64,000 nucleotides of DNA. Origin: Lactimicrobium massiliense (lineage in GTDB: Bacteria > Bacillota_I > Bacilli_A > Erysipelotrichales > Erysipelotrichaceae). Each line of letters starts with the position of its first letter. Within the stretch, counting starts at the first letter, position 1. The translations under genes and the position numbers were made by a program. The notes under the pieces are model-generated. The model made no database searches and was not told where the DNA came from. It was given only the letters and a program-made list of their open reading frames with translations. Location: assembly GCF_900343155.1 (NCBI RefSeq), contig NZ_OUNG01000004.1:62001-126000 (forward strand). The letters run 5' to 3'. Below, in pieces: positions 25,674-34,691 of the stretch.

Positions 25674-27473
25674 TCAGATAATGTGATATTCCTTGAGCAT
25701 CAGCTCAATATCCGTACCCTTGATCTTCTTCTCAATCTGCTTTCTCACAAGCAGCGGCAGCTTGATCTCAGGCTTTTCACCATCCAGCATCTCACTTGCT
25801 GCATTGAGCAGATAGCGGATGTCATAGCGGCTGGCAAAGACTTCCGGCACAGCTCTTTCCACACCAGTCAGAATGTAGACAGCTTCCATAGCTGTACGTC
25901 CGGAATACTCAATGGTAAATACGGTATCACGGCCCGGCTCATCCAGAGTCTCGGCAAACTGGCCAAGGAAGGCAAAGTTCACAGCATTCTTCGGAACAAC
26001 ATACGGTCTGTCACCAAAGGCACGCGGCATGAACATACTGGTGATGAACGGCATCATGACCGGAATCGCATGGCATGTATCAGCCAGCTCTGGAATCTGA
26101 TCCACCGGTGCACCAATGTGATACAGCCACTCTTCGGTAATCTCACGGCCGGTACTCTCCTGCATGGACTTCTTGATGTAGTTGCCTGGCGTATCAACGA
26201 ACAGGCCATATACCCAGACCTCAAAATCCTTTTCAGGCTGGCCATAGTACTGTTCCTGACGGTTGATCGTCCAGCTCATCAGCCAGCCGGAATCCTTGGC
26301 CGTCACAATACCGCCGGTGCAGATATGTCCGCCATACGGAGAACGCTTGGTGATATTTTCAACCAGCTTGACAATGCGCGGATCAGAAACGGTGATCGTG
26401 CAGCTCTCCCACTTGGACTTCTGGGGATTGCCGCAGAACTTGTCAGGATGGCCGAATTCATCAGACTGTCTGGCAATGTTCTTCCACATCTCCCAGCAGC
26501 CGCCCAGCTTCGGATCCCACGGTGCCGGCTTGTCGGTAGAACCATAGGAAGAAGACTCCGTCATGGAACCATTTGTAATGAAGCACAGATCATTGTCAGT
26601 CAGATCAATGCTGCAGTCATTGCCATCCTTATCATGGGCAACAATCCTGCGGGCAGCCTTCTTGGTATCGGTGATCTCAAACTCCACATTGGTCACTGTC
26701 ACGCCATACCTGAAGTTGCAGCCGGCAGCCTTGAGATAATTGATCATCGGGGTGACAAAGTCTGTGAACTGGTCACGGCGGCAGAACTGCAGGGCAGAAA
26801 GATCAGCCAGACCGCCGACATGATGGATGAAGCGGTTCATATACAGCTTCATCTCAAGGGCACTGTGCCAGTTTTCAAAGGCAAACATCGTCCGCCAGTA
26901 GCACCAGAAATCAGAATGCAGCAGATCATCCGAGAAGATTTCCTCAATGGACTTGTCCTGCAGCGATTCATCACTCATCATCAGGAAGTTAGCCAGTTCC
27001 ATGGCATTCTTCTGACCAAGGTTGAACTTGCCATTGTCATAGCGCTTGCCGCAGTCTGTCGTAATACGGCAGTTGGAGAAGTTCGGGTCATCCTTGTTGA
27101 TGTAATAGAGATGATCCAGCACAGACACATTCGGATCCTCTACAGATGGCAGAGAATGGAACAGGTCCCACAGAACTTCGAAGTGATGGCCCATTTCACG
27201 GCCGCCTCTGGCAACATAACCAATATTCGACATGACCTTGCCATCCAGGCAGCCGCCCGGCAGATCAAGCTGTTCCAGAAATGTGATCTTGGAGCCGTCC
27301 ATGTGCGCATCACGGACCAGGAAGCAGCCTGAAGCCAGTGCACCAATACCAGTGCCAATCAGATATGCCCGTTTGTCATCAATGCCCTTCGGCTTGCGGG
27401 TATGAATCAATGCATCATAATCACCAGAATAGAAATGCAGTCTTGGATCTTTTGATTTGATATGATAGTCCAT
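25674..27473 (-). CDS. ohyA: Oleate hydratase
   Basis: FAD-dependent fatty-acid double-bond hydratase (myosin-cross-reactive antigen family), 599 aa as in the family. It adds water to oleate, giving 10-hydroxystearate, and helps bacteria tolerate unsaturated fatty acids. The nucleotide-binding stretch IGTGIGALASGC is near residue 39, followed by FLEQLDLPGGCLDG and GGREMGHHFE, all hallmark segments. An AAGGAGG site is 6 bases from the ATG. A divergent TetR-type partner is not present; a TetR gene lies just upstream in the same direction and may regulate it. Confidence 0.95.
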   Translation of the reverse strand: MDYHIKSKDPRLHFYSGDYDALIHTRKPKGIDDKRAYLIGTGIGALASGCFLVRDAHMDGSKITFLEQLDLPGGCLDGKVMSNIGYVARGGREMGHHFEVLWDLFHSLPSVEDPNVSVLDHLYYINKDDPNFSNCRITTDCGKRYDNGKFNLGQKNAMELANFLMMSDESLQDKSIEEIFSDDLLHSDFWCYWRTMFAFENWHSALEMKLYMNRFIHHVGGLADLSALQFCRRDQFTDFVTPMINYLKAAGCNFRYGVTVTNVEFEITDTKKAARRIVAHDKDGNDCSIDLTDNDLCFITNGSMTESSSYGSTDKPAPWDPKLGGCWEMWKNIARQSDEFGHPDKFCGNPQKSKWESCTITVSDPRIVKLVENITKRSPYGGHICTGGIVTAKDSGWLMSWTINRQEQYYGQPEKDFEVWVYGLFVDTPGNYIKKSMQESTGREITEEWLYHIGAPVDQIPELADTCHAIPVMMPFITSMFMPRAFGDRPYVVPKNAVNFAFLGQFAETLDEPGRDTVFTIEYSGRTAMEAVYILTGVERAVPEVFASRYDIRYLLNAASEMLDGEKPEIKLPLLVRKQIEKKIKGTDIELMLKEYHII

Positions 27474-27544
27474 CTTGACCTCCTTGTTTGCATATCGTTT
27501 GTACCTGTATGATATCGGTTTCAGCCTCAGATGCCTTCAGACAC

Positions 27545-27577
27545 AAAAAACGAAGTCTCTGAAAATCAGAGACTCCG
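27545..27577 (-). terminator. Terminator after tetR-like gene
   Basis: The stem AGTCTCTGA / TCAGAGACT (27554-27562 with 27566-27574) is followed by TTTTTT on the minus strand. Confidence 0.85.
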
Positions 27578-27579
27578 TA

Positions 27580-28161
27580 TCATTTGTCTAAATTTCTCTG
27601 CTTCTTCTCATCTGCAGAGCGCCGCAGCGCCTCTTCAATCGAGCCGTCCATCAGAAAACCGATCCGATTGATGATGTATTCCGGCTTCTCCTTCATGCCC
27701 CCGTCAATCCAGTGCAGTACCATTGACGTCAGTGCACACCGGAAGAAATGCGCAATCAGATTCCTGTCCTTCTGATCCGCATCAAGCTCAGGATGAATAC
27801 TGTTGACAAAGCGGATCATAATCCCGCCGCTGACATTGTAGATATAGTTCTCCAGATCTTCCTTGCGGATGGAATGATACACATGATCAAGCGCCACCCT
27901 GTTTTCCAGAGCCGGCCGCGAAGCCACCAGAAACGACTTCTCCCAGGAAGCAGTCTCATCATATGCTGCAATCACATCCTCAAGATTTTCCTGAAAGTAT
28001 TCCTGAATGATGGCATAGATATCGGCATAGTAGTAATAAAACGTATTATGATTGATGCCGCAGTCCTCACACAGGGCACGGACGGTAATCTTGCTTAAAG
28101 GTTCTTTATTCAGCCGGTCCATCAGGGCTTTCCGGATCATCGTTTTCGTCTGATTTCGCAT
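27580..28161 (-). CDS. TetR/AcrR-family transcriptional regulator
   Basis: A 193-aa regulator. The N-terminal helix-turn-helix (ITVRALCEDCGINHNTFYYYYAD, residues 25-47) is typical, and the C-terminal helical domain (TetR_C_8-like) would bind a ligand. It lies between the peptidase-like gene and oleate hydratase, so fatty-acid-responsive control of ohyA is a reasonable inference. It lies only 21 bp downstream of the peptidase-like gene, so the two may share a transcript. The ligand is unknown. Confidence 0.85.
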   Translation of the reverse strand: MRNQTKTMIRKALMDRLNKEPLSKITVRALCEDCGINHNTFYYYYADIYAIIQEYFQENLEDVIAAYDETASWEKSFLVASRPALENRVALDHVYHSIRKEDLENYIYNVSGGIMIRFVNSIHPELDADQKDRNLIAHFFRCALTSMVLHWIDGGMKEKPEYIINRIGFLMDGSIEEALRRSADEKKQRNLDK

Positions 28162-28182
28162 CGCATCAATTCCTTCCTTACT

Positions 28183-29163
28183 TCATTCCGGCATGAGCAG
28201 ACTGCCATCCTTCATGACCATGCGGCCATCAAAGGAAATGCACGGATGCCATGTCACAAGGTCAAAGTGACCGCTGGCATTCTGTTTCCCACCCAGGCCG
28301 ATATTCCTGCCAAGGCCGATATGGAACGTGCCATAAGTGCTTTCATCCTCGATATAGCACTCACCTGCACAGCGGCTCTTGTCATTGAGACCAATCCCAA
28401 GCTCACCACCCACCAGCATACGATCATCATGATAGGATGCTATATAATCCGCAAGCCTTCTGCCTTCCGCACTCTCGTCAATCCAGTCAATGCGGCCGGA
28501 AGAGAAATGAATGTGCACAGGTGATTTTACTTTGCCAATATAACCAAAACTGCCGTCACACACAAGTGTCCCTTCCGTTGCAGTTTCCACAATCGGAATA
28601 CAGATTTCAAAAGATGCCGAGGAAAAGTTGTGATGCGGCCAGAATGTGCCGTTGAAAAACGTGAACTCACGTCCTGCCATTGAAAAGGTCAGATCCGTTC
28701 CCAATGGCGTGGTGATATGTACCTCAGAAGGATGTCCGATCATCCCCATGGCTGTCTCAGCCAGCACCCTTGTTTCATCCACGTCCATGGTAATAAAGTC
28801 AAAGCCAAGCATGGACTCCCCGTTATTCACCGACAATGGCAGTGACAGCATCTTCTTGCCGGAAGAAACCGCGATCTCAGCTGCTCTGGTCGTAATGATC
28901 GAATAATCACTGGCCCCGACAATCACATCATAAGGACGGAAGATCTGCGGGTTCATATCGAAATAATCCCCGACATGGATGCCTTCCTGCTCTACAAACA
29001 GGATACTGACAACCCCGCCAAGATCCTCCGCCGCATTCTGTAAAAGACGCACTTCCCCATAGTGCTTTACCGATGTTACCAGGCAGATCTTATCACCGGG
29101 ATGTACCTTCACCCAGTCCCGCATGATAATGCGTGCCCCGCGCACCATTTTGAAATGTTCCAT
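28183..29163 (-). CDS. M29-like aminopeptidase-family protein
   Basis: A 326-aa protein resembling thermophilic (M29) aminopeptidases. The C-terminal half has the metal-site pattern: GGELGIGLN, a downstream Glu (IEDES), then GTFHIGLGRN and GGKQNASGHFDLV. It would be a cobalt- or zinc-dependent cytosolic exopeptidase, although the N-terminal domain is short. It follows the methyltransferase gene directly, with no gap between stop and start, suggesting co-translation. Confidence 0.72.
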   Translation of the reverse strand: MEHFKMVRGARIIMRDWVKVHPGDKICLVTSVKHYGEVRLLQNAAEDLGGVVSILFVEQEGIHVGDYFDMNPQIFRPYDVIVGASDYSIITTRAAEIAVSSGKKMLSLPLSVNNGESMLGFDFITMDVDETRVLAETAMGMIGHPSEVHITTPLGTDLTFSMAGREFTFFNGTFWPHHNFSSASFEICIPIVETATEGTLVCDGSFGYIGKVKSPVHIHFSSGRIDWIDESAEGRRLADYIASYHDDRMLVGGELGIGLNDKSRCAGECYIEDESTYGTFHIGLGRNIGLGGKQNASGHFDLVTWHPCISFDGRMVMKDGSLLMPE

Positions 29164-29754
29164 CTACTGCCTCCGCATAGCAACGGCAATGCCATCGCCA
29201 ACATCCTGATAAAACGTGGTATCAAAGCGCTCATCTGCTAAAAGATGTTTTCGGAACGCCCCGATCTTATGCACCATCTGCACCGTGGAGCGGTTGTGAG
29301 TCAGGCTCTCATCATCCACCATGCCATGAAAGTTCAGATTATCAAATACAAAGAAAGAACCAGAACGGGTATTCACCCAGAAATGTTCCAGATACCGCCG
29401 GTATTGCGATTTGGCTGCATCCACAAACACAAGATCATAGATTTTCTCTGTTGAAAACGCAGCCCCGTCACACAGATAACAATGCACGCGCGAAGATAAG
29501 CCGGCTGCCTGTACATTCTGAACAGCCTGCTCATACATCACCGGATTGACTTCCAGCGTATCCACTGTCATGTCCCATCTTACACTGGCCATCTCCATTG
29601 CGGATAAACCAACCGCCGTACCAATTTCCAGAATATCCCGCACCTGACTGTGATCACGCAGCCAGGCCAGAAGAAAAGCCATGCCGTCATCCTTCATCAC
29701 CGGCACATGTTCTTTCCTTGCCTGATCATGTATTTCTCTGAAACTTTGCACCAT
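29164..29754 (-). CDS. SAM-dependent O-methyltransferase, TrmR-like
   Basis: A 196-aa class I methyltransferase of the O-MT family that includes TrmR, which methylates 5-hydroxyuridine at tRNA position 34. The SAM motif is ILEIGTAVGLSA, the acidic loop is TLEVNP, and the metal-binding DAAKSQY/FDNLNF segments are present. The frame begins at 29778, but an extended -10 promoter (TGGTATAAT) lies inside that extension. ATG 29754 therefore sits about 3 bases from the predicted transcript start and has no ribosome-binding site, so the mRNA is probably leaderless. A caffeoyl-CoA-type substrate cannot be excluded. Confidence 0.82.
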   Translation of the reverse strand: MVQSFREIHDQARKEHVPVMKDDGMAFLLAWLRDHSQVRDILEIGTAVGLSAMEMASVRWDMTVDTLEVNPVMYEQAVQNVQAAGLSSRVHCYLCDGAAFSTEKIYDLVFVDAAKSQYRRYLEHFWVNTRSGSFFVFDNLNFHGMVDDESLTHNRSTVQMVHKIGAFRKHLLADERFDTTFYQDVGDGIAVAMRRQ

Positions 29755-29763
29755 GCACACAAG

Positions 29764-29772
29764 ATTATACCA
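29764..29772 (-). promoter_or_regulatory. Extended -10 promoter (TrmR-like gene)
   Basis: On the minus strand TGGTATAAT (TATAAT at 29764-29769) has no good -35. The predicted start is near 29757, three bases before the ATG. Confidence 0.55.
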
Positions 29773-29780
29773 AACCATAA

Positions 29781-29806
29781 GAAAAAGGCCTGATCAACGT
29801 CAGGCC
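29781..29806 (-). terminator. Terminator of the six-gene SPFH operon
   Basis: The stem GGCCTGA / TCAGGCC (29787-29793 with 29800-29806) is followed by TTTTTC on the minus strand. Its T tract abuts the next gene's promoter. Confidence 0.85.
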
Positions 29807-29830
29807 GATACAGACTTCTTGTCTGCCTGT

Positions 29831-30814
29831 TTATGCATGAAAGTTCCTGGCAAGATCATCAAAGCTGACCTCACCTGCAATCTCAGATATCTGGATTTTC
29901 CCGCAAAGAATGTCAAACATGAATGAAGCAATATTCTCAACTGTCAGAGGCTGTGATTTTGTGCCATCTTCTTTCGTCAGAGAATACACCTTCAGGATCT
30001 GGGGCCCGAGAGCACCTGCTTCAATCAGGAAATGATTCTCCATCTTGTTAAAATCTACCATATCAGCTGCCAGCACACGGGATGAAACCGAATAGCTGAG
30101 CACCACCGTCGTCTCATCATGGTCACCAACAAGCATCATCTTCTGGCAGTCATTTGTGAAATCCACTTTGATTTTCCCCGTATTCTCTTTTTCCTTGTCA
30201 CCCTTATACAAAGATCCCAGATCAGCCAGTGAAAGGTTATACAGCACTGCCTCAGGAAGAGCATCAATTGGTTCAACCGAGAAACAGGCAGGATACAGAT
30301 CAAAATTGGTTCCGGAGATTTCAACAGATGGTGCATGAAATGTACCAATCATACAGCTGGCAATTGTAATTTCCTTTGTCCCGAAAACACCGCCAAGTAC
30401 AACACAATTTTCCAGATAAACCGTATCTGCAAAAACACTGCCGCCAACATAACAGTTTTTCAGACGTACTGTTTTTGCATTGATATCAGACTGAAAAATC
30501 ATGTGCTGAGAAACGCTTAATGCAGCAATTGTATCTGCTGATGCCACTGCCTTCTGAAAAACAACCGGGGCCTTGAGATCATTGGCAAGATGAACTTCAC
30601 TGTTGCCAAAAACAGGTCCTTTGAACGTGACATTTCCACCTGTCACATCAATTTTCTCGGCATATACAGCACCTTCAATCTGCGTCTCCCCCTGAATTGT
30701 GATATTCCGGGTAAGTTCACGAGAACTCTGTGGAAGAATGGCCGACTTGACAAGCTGATTTTTCAAAATGATTTCATTCCCGCCAAAATTGGTTTCAGAT
30801 ACGTTTTCCATCAT
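29831..30814 (-). CDS. Beta-helix (bactofilin-like) protein, last gene of SPFH operon
   Basis: A 327-aa protein. Residues about 40-200 consist of short beta-strand repeats with alternating hydrophobic residues (ITIQGETQIEGAVYAEKIDV and similar), as in polymer-forming bactofilins. The C-terminal 130 residues are a separate alpha/beta region. No membrane segment is seen. ATG 30814 is chosen because GGAG lies 7 bases upstream; GTG 30829 would precede that site. It starts 11 bp after the previous gene. It could form a scaffold for the other operon products. I do not recognise a named family. Confidence 0.6.
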   Translation of the reverse strand: MMENVSETNFGGNEIILKNQLVKSAILPQSSRELTRNITIQGETQIEGAVYAEKIDVTGGNVTFKGPVFGNSEVHLANDLKAPVVFQKAVASADTIAALSVSQHMIFQSDINAKTVRLKNCYVGGSVFADTVYLENCVVLGGVFGTKEITIASCMIGTFHAPSVEISGTNFDLYPACFSVEPIDALPEAVLYNLSLADLGSLYKGDKEKENTGKIKVDFTNDCQKMMLVGDHDETTVVLSYSVSSRVLAADMVDFNKMENHFLIEAGALGPQILKVYSLTKEDGTKSQPLTVENIASFMFDILCGKIQISEIAGEVSFDDLARNFHA

Positions 30815-30825
30815 GTATTTTCTCC

Positions 30826-31854
30826 TCACACATTCTTCATGACAGCTTTGTCATGATTCCACATCTTCATCATCAGCTCATAAACTCTCTGACTGTTTTC
30901 ACTGTGGGCGGCATCATCTTCGATCATCTTCATCAAAGGCTGTTCAATACGCGCCGCTGTTTCGTCATCCATTGTTTTCCAGGATTCCTCTTCTGCAGCA
31001 TCCATATGACTCTGTACAGCAGAAACCATCTCTTCTTCATGATCCACCTGAGAAACATACGCCCTGGACACATCACAATCCCTGCAGTAAACTACCGGAA
31101 TGTATTCTTTTCCAATTGTTCCGACAGAATCCGGCGATAATACAGACGCAATTGAAGCGTTGAAATCTCTGGTCATATCTACTGTTTCGCCAATGCGGTT
31201 CATCACCTTATGAATACTGTCACGGGTCCTCCCCAATATGATCAGATGATTCAGATCAGCTGTCTCTGAAGCCGAAATCATGTTGGCAGATGCAGAAGAT
31301 ACATATGGATTGACAAGAACATCCTGCTTGATATGATCCGACAGATAAAAGGCCTTGTCATCCAATCTGCTGAGTCTTTTCTTCAACTCATCATTCAGGT
31401 TGTCGAAAATCTTCGCATAGTGCCTTTGCAGCTTGGCCAGATCATCATTCATGCGTTCATGTTTCTGCTTCATATCTTTGGAAAGATTCATCAGTAAAGC
31501 AAACTTTGCCTGCAGAACTGTCTTTTCTGAAGCCTTCTGCATGGTCAGGTCATTGCTGATCAATCCATAGAAACCATCTGTCAGCTTCTTTGCTATTTTC
31601 TTTCCACTCTGCTCAATTTCCTGACGCTGGGCAAGATCCATCGCCGTTACGGCACCAGTCAGGCCGTCCGTTGACAGTGCTGCTTTGTCAACACTTTGAT
31701 CAAACGCGTCAGTATTGACAAATACTTTCACCGTCACCGGTACAAGTTCAGAATATGATGCTGTTTTTACACCACCATGTGAAGAAGCAGGATAACTGAC
31801 AGTCACTGTTCCACTGACAGGAATTGCCTTTGTGAATGTTCTGGTATAACTCAT
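30826..31854 (-). CDS. Helical protein, paralogue A of the SPFH operon
   Basis: A 342-aa protein with no recognised domain. A beta-rich start (about 1-50, TRTFTKAIPVSGTVTVSYPA) precedes a long helical region (about 70-180) that matches the neighbouring gene product. Shared positions include D/R-GF-x-x-LI, the LLM-S segment and LQR-YxKxF followed by a charged LxRLD/ELDREA run. A CRDC pair near residue 260 is the only metal-like motif. It overlaps paralogue B by 4 bp. No membrane helix is seen; it may be a cytosolic partner of the SPFH protein. Confidence 0.6.
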   Translation of the reverse strand: MSYTRTFTKAIPVSGTVTVSYPASSHGGVKTASYSELVPVTVKVFVNTDAFDQSVDKAALSTDGLTGAVTAMDLAQRQEIEQSGKKIAKKLTDGFYGLISNDLTMQKASEKTVLQAKFALLMNLSKDMKQKHERMNDDLAKLQRHYAKIFDNLNDELKKRLSRLDDKAFYLSDHIKQDVLVNPYVSSASANMISASETADLNHLIILGRTRDSIHKVMNRIGETVDMTRDFNASIASVLSPDSVGTIGKEYIPVVYCRDCDVSRAYVSQVDHEEEMVSAVQSHMDAAEEESWKTMDDETAARIEQPLMKMIEDDAAHSENSQRVYELMMKMWNHDKAVMKNV

Positions 31855-32759
31855 TCTGTGCCTCCCTGATCAAAAAGAGACATCATTGTCTGTCCAATCC
31901 GTTCATCAAGACCAGCTTGTGCCACCAGTTTCTGAAATGCTGTCCTGACTGCATCATTCCTGACCGTATTATCAGCCGCATCCATCAGTTGCGGAAGCGA
32001 TTCATTCACTTTGCTTTCCATCCTGCCCCTGGTGTCTGTATCGAGACAATCTGGAAAATACACAACGTCCAGAACAGAATCCGGTGTTATCTGACTTTCC
32101 TCTCTGGCACAGATCAGTGGCAGATAGACTTCCGTCTGCGTACTAACTGTCTCATTCCTCATGAGCTCGGCCACATGATTCTTGTACGACTGAGTTGTCT
32201 GAATATTATTCTGAATCGCCTCCAGAGCACCACTGGTTCTCTGCTTCAGACGGGCACTCTGAATCAGTCCGTTTGTCCCGGCAGAATCTTCTTCTGAACA
32301 GACCGTATCAGGGATCTTCCTGATGGCACGATCGCAGAAAAGTGTGCGGCGGCACCTGCCAATCTTCATTGCCTCACGATCCAGCTCCGTAATCCGGTTC
32401 TCAAGAGATTTATCGAGTCCATGGAACACCTTATAATACTGTCTCTGCAGTCTGGCCACATCTGCCTCCATACGGTTTCCAAGTGCAGAAAGAGACCTGG
32501 AATACTGCATCAGCAGTGTGAAAGATGCATTCATTTCAGAAAAATACTTTGCTTTCTTGGAAGATACCTGAGAGCGGATCAGATTGAAGAAACCACGGTC
32601 AACATTCTCACAGATTTCATCAGAAGTTTTCTTCTGAGTCGCAATGACAGCTGTCTGCATGGCTGCCACCGCAGCCGTTGTTGCTGCAACATGTTTCGAT
32701 ACTGTATCAATCGATTGTGCCATCGGTGATGTATCAAGCACACAGTCAATGTTAGCCAT
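31851..32759 (-). CDS. Helical protein, paralogue B of the SPFH operon
   Basis: A 302-aa protein similar to the next gene product over the central helical region (about 45-135). It has an Ala/Thr-rich helical N terminus (VSKHVAATTAAVAAMQTAV) instead of the beta-rich start. The core contains repeated LxxLxxxM heptads fit for coiled-coil pairing, so A and B may form a heterodimer. It lies 2 bp after the large membrane coiled-coil gene. Function unknown. Confidence 0.6.
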   Translation of the reverse strand: MANIDCVLDTSPMAQSIDTVSKHVAATTAAVAAMQTAVIATQKKTSDEICENVDRGFFNLIRSQVSSKKAKYFSEMNASFTLLMQYSRSLSALGNRMEADVARLQRQYYKVFHGLDKSLENRITELDREAMKIGRCRRTLFCDRAIRKIPDTVCSEEDSAGTNGLIQSARLKQRTSGALEAIQNNIQTTQSYKNHVAELMRNETVSTQTEVYLPLICAREESQITPDSVLDVVYFPDCLDTDTRGRMESKVNESLPQLMDAADNTVRNDAVRTAFQKLVAQAGLDERIGQTMMSLFDQGGTE

Positions 32760-32761
32760 CC

Positions 32762-34675
32762 CTATGCCTCCTGTGGCTGATCCGCTGCCATCTGCTGCTT
32801 TGCCTGTTCTTCAAGATCAAGATCCACTGCTTTCATCAGATTCTCAGTCTTCTTTGGCTCAGCCGGAAGCTCAGCATTCCTGGCAATATACGGAGAAATC
32901 CTGACAAGGCTCTTTCTGCGGCTGTCCAGATTTGCCGCCTCACCCATAGCAACCGCTGTTTCATGAGAAACCTCATCCCGCAGCGATCCCTCATAGTATT
33001 CGATATGTGCAAATCTCTTCGTAATATCGTTGATATTATCCTGGACACGGTCCATGAATGATGCAAACTCTTCCTGCTGCTGATTGCACTCTTTCGTCTG
33101 TGCCTCAAATCCGGCAAGCATTTCAGCCTCCGCATCAATTTCCTTTACTTCCGATGCGCTGACATCGCGATTTGCATTCAGTGAATCCGTTGTATTCTGC
33201 AGGGACTTATACATGTTATATGCACTCATATAATCTGCATAGGTTTCTCTCATCTGGGTGATCAAAGCATCCGCAGATTTTCTGTTATCACGATAATAAT
33301 TACCGACTTCACTATTCCATTTATCCAGATATTCCCGCTTCTGATCATCAATATTGTTATAAATCTTCAGCCGTTCAACCCTGTTTTCTGCCATCAGCGC
33401 AGAAACAACCGGTGCAAAGATTTCCTCATCAATCTGATGCATGCTGAAAGGCATGGACGTACGTGATCCATCCTCAGCCACCCAGTTATTCGAGAAAATG
33501 TCCAGTCTGACCTGGGAACTCTTCTTCAGACGGAATGGCGTATAGTCATTCACCGCTTCCTGATAGTCAAAATCAGTATTGCGGATTCTTTCAATCTCCT
33601 CAGCTTCCAGAGAAGGAGAATATTCATTGAAACCGGCTTTCAGGACATTGGCAAAGATTGCAGACGAGTAATCCAGCAGCCTGCTTTCACTGTAATTCTT
33701 CTCTTTCGAAAGCGTCGAGACAGATCTGGCCAGCTGGCTCATCAGCTTTGTCATCGTCTCTATACCATTGGCATCCCCATCGACATTCAGCTGGTTCTTG
33801 AATGCATTCAGATTCTCAAAACTCTTCAGTTTCGAATCATTATCATTGCCAAAAACATCCACAACCGGATGTGAGCCCGGGTCATTTGTCGCATAGGAAT
33901 CAATTGCGGCAGCCTCCTTGCTCCCGGGCTGAATCACTGGCAGATCAACACTGATATTTTCACTGTCATCCAGAAGATAGGAAACATTGCGCACCTGCCG
34001 GTCAATATTTCCCGTATAATCATGCAGCGTAACCGTCTGCATGGATGGTGAATACTCAGAAGAATCGACCGCCTCTGCCTCATTGTTTCCCTCTACAACG
34101 GGAATTTTCTTCATCGAAGCCTGAAGATTCTGGATGGACTGGCTCAGCTCCCGGGGCTGGTGCAGCACATTCAGATGGAATTCCGTATTGCCGGCTGTAC
34201 CAGTATGATCCAATAGAAAACTCTTTCCCTCATAAGGAACCTTCGTTGCGACAGGCACATATGCTACCCCGATTTTCTGCACCGAATAATCCCGGCGTAT
34301 ATTCTTGAATTCCTGATTGGCAGCTTCCAGATCGGACGCATAGGATGCAATATCTCTCTCTGCTTTCTTATAGTCCAACAGATACTTGATGCCGATGATG
34401 GCTCCGGCAATTACCGCAATAAGTAAAGCGGGATAAAAAAGGCCAAGAATCAGCCCTGCTCCAGCAAGTACAAATCCCACAATATAAAGAATTTTATAGC
34501 TCCCGATCTTTTTCTCCATCTCATTCTTATGATCTGTCAGATCCTGGATCTTCTGCTGTACCTCATTTTCAGAAGCGACGATTTTCTCTGCTGCTTTTTT
34601 ATAATAATCAAATAATACTCTGGCCTGATCCTGATAAATATTTGTCGAATCTCCAAAGATTTTCCCCGTTCCCAT
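32762..34675 (-). CDS. Large membrane-anchored coiled-coil protein of the SPFH operon
   Basis: A 637-aa protein. A helical N terminus (1-58) leads into a membrane hairpin (two hydrophobic segments at about 61-98, rich in Gly/Ala/Ile). A second helix then returns to the cytoplasm (EAANQEFKNIRRDY). The rest is a mostly soluble region with long charged helices between 380 and 600. I do not recognise a family. The layout suggests a membrane-bound organiser contacting cytosolic partners. Confidence 0.6.
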   Translation of the reverse strand: MGTGKIFGDSTNIYQDQARVLFDYYKKAAEKIVASENEVQQKIQDLTDHKNEMEKKIGSYKILYIVGFVLAGAGLILGLFYPALLIAVIAGAIIGIKYLLDYKKAERDIASYASDLEAANQEFKNIRRDYSVQKIGVAYVPVATKVPYEGKSFLLDHTGTAGNTEFHLNVLHQPRELSQSIQNLQASMKKIPVVEGNNEAEAVDSSEYSPSMQTVTLHDYTGNIDRQVRNVSYLLDDSENISVDLPVIQPGSKEAAAIDSYATNDPGSHPVVDVFGNDNDSKLKSFENLNAFKNQLNVDGDANGIETMTKLMSQLARSVSTLSKEKNYSESRLLDYSSAIFANVLKAGFNEYSPSLEAEEIERIRNTDFDYQEAVNDYTPFRLKKSSQVRLDIFSNNWVAEDGSRTSMPFSMHQIDEEIFAPVVSALMAENRVERLKIYNNIDDQKREYLDKWNSEVGNYYRDNRKSADALITQMRETYADYMSAYNMYKSLQNTTDSLNANRDVSASEVKEIDAEAEMLAGFEAQTKECNQQQEEFASFMDRVQDNINDITKRFAHIEYYEGSLRDEVSHETAVAMGEAANLDSRRKSLVRISPYIARNAELPAEPKKTENLMKAVDLDLEEQAKQQMAADQPQEA

Positions 34676-34691
34676 CTTTCATATTCCTCAC

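Noticed and set aside
25593..27332. 579-codon plus-strand open frame
   Set aside because: It is the shadow of oleate hydratase on the other strand, which is a clear family match; the frame results from codon bias.
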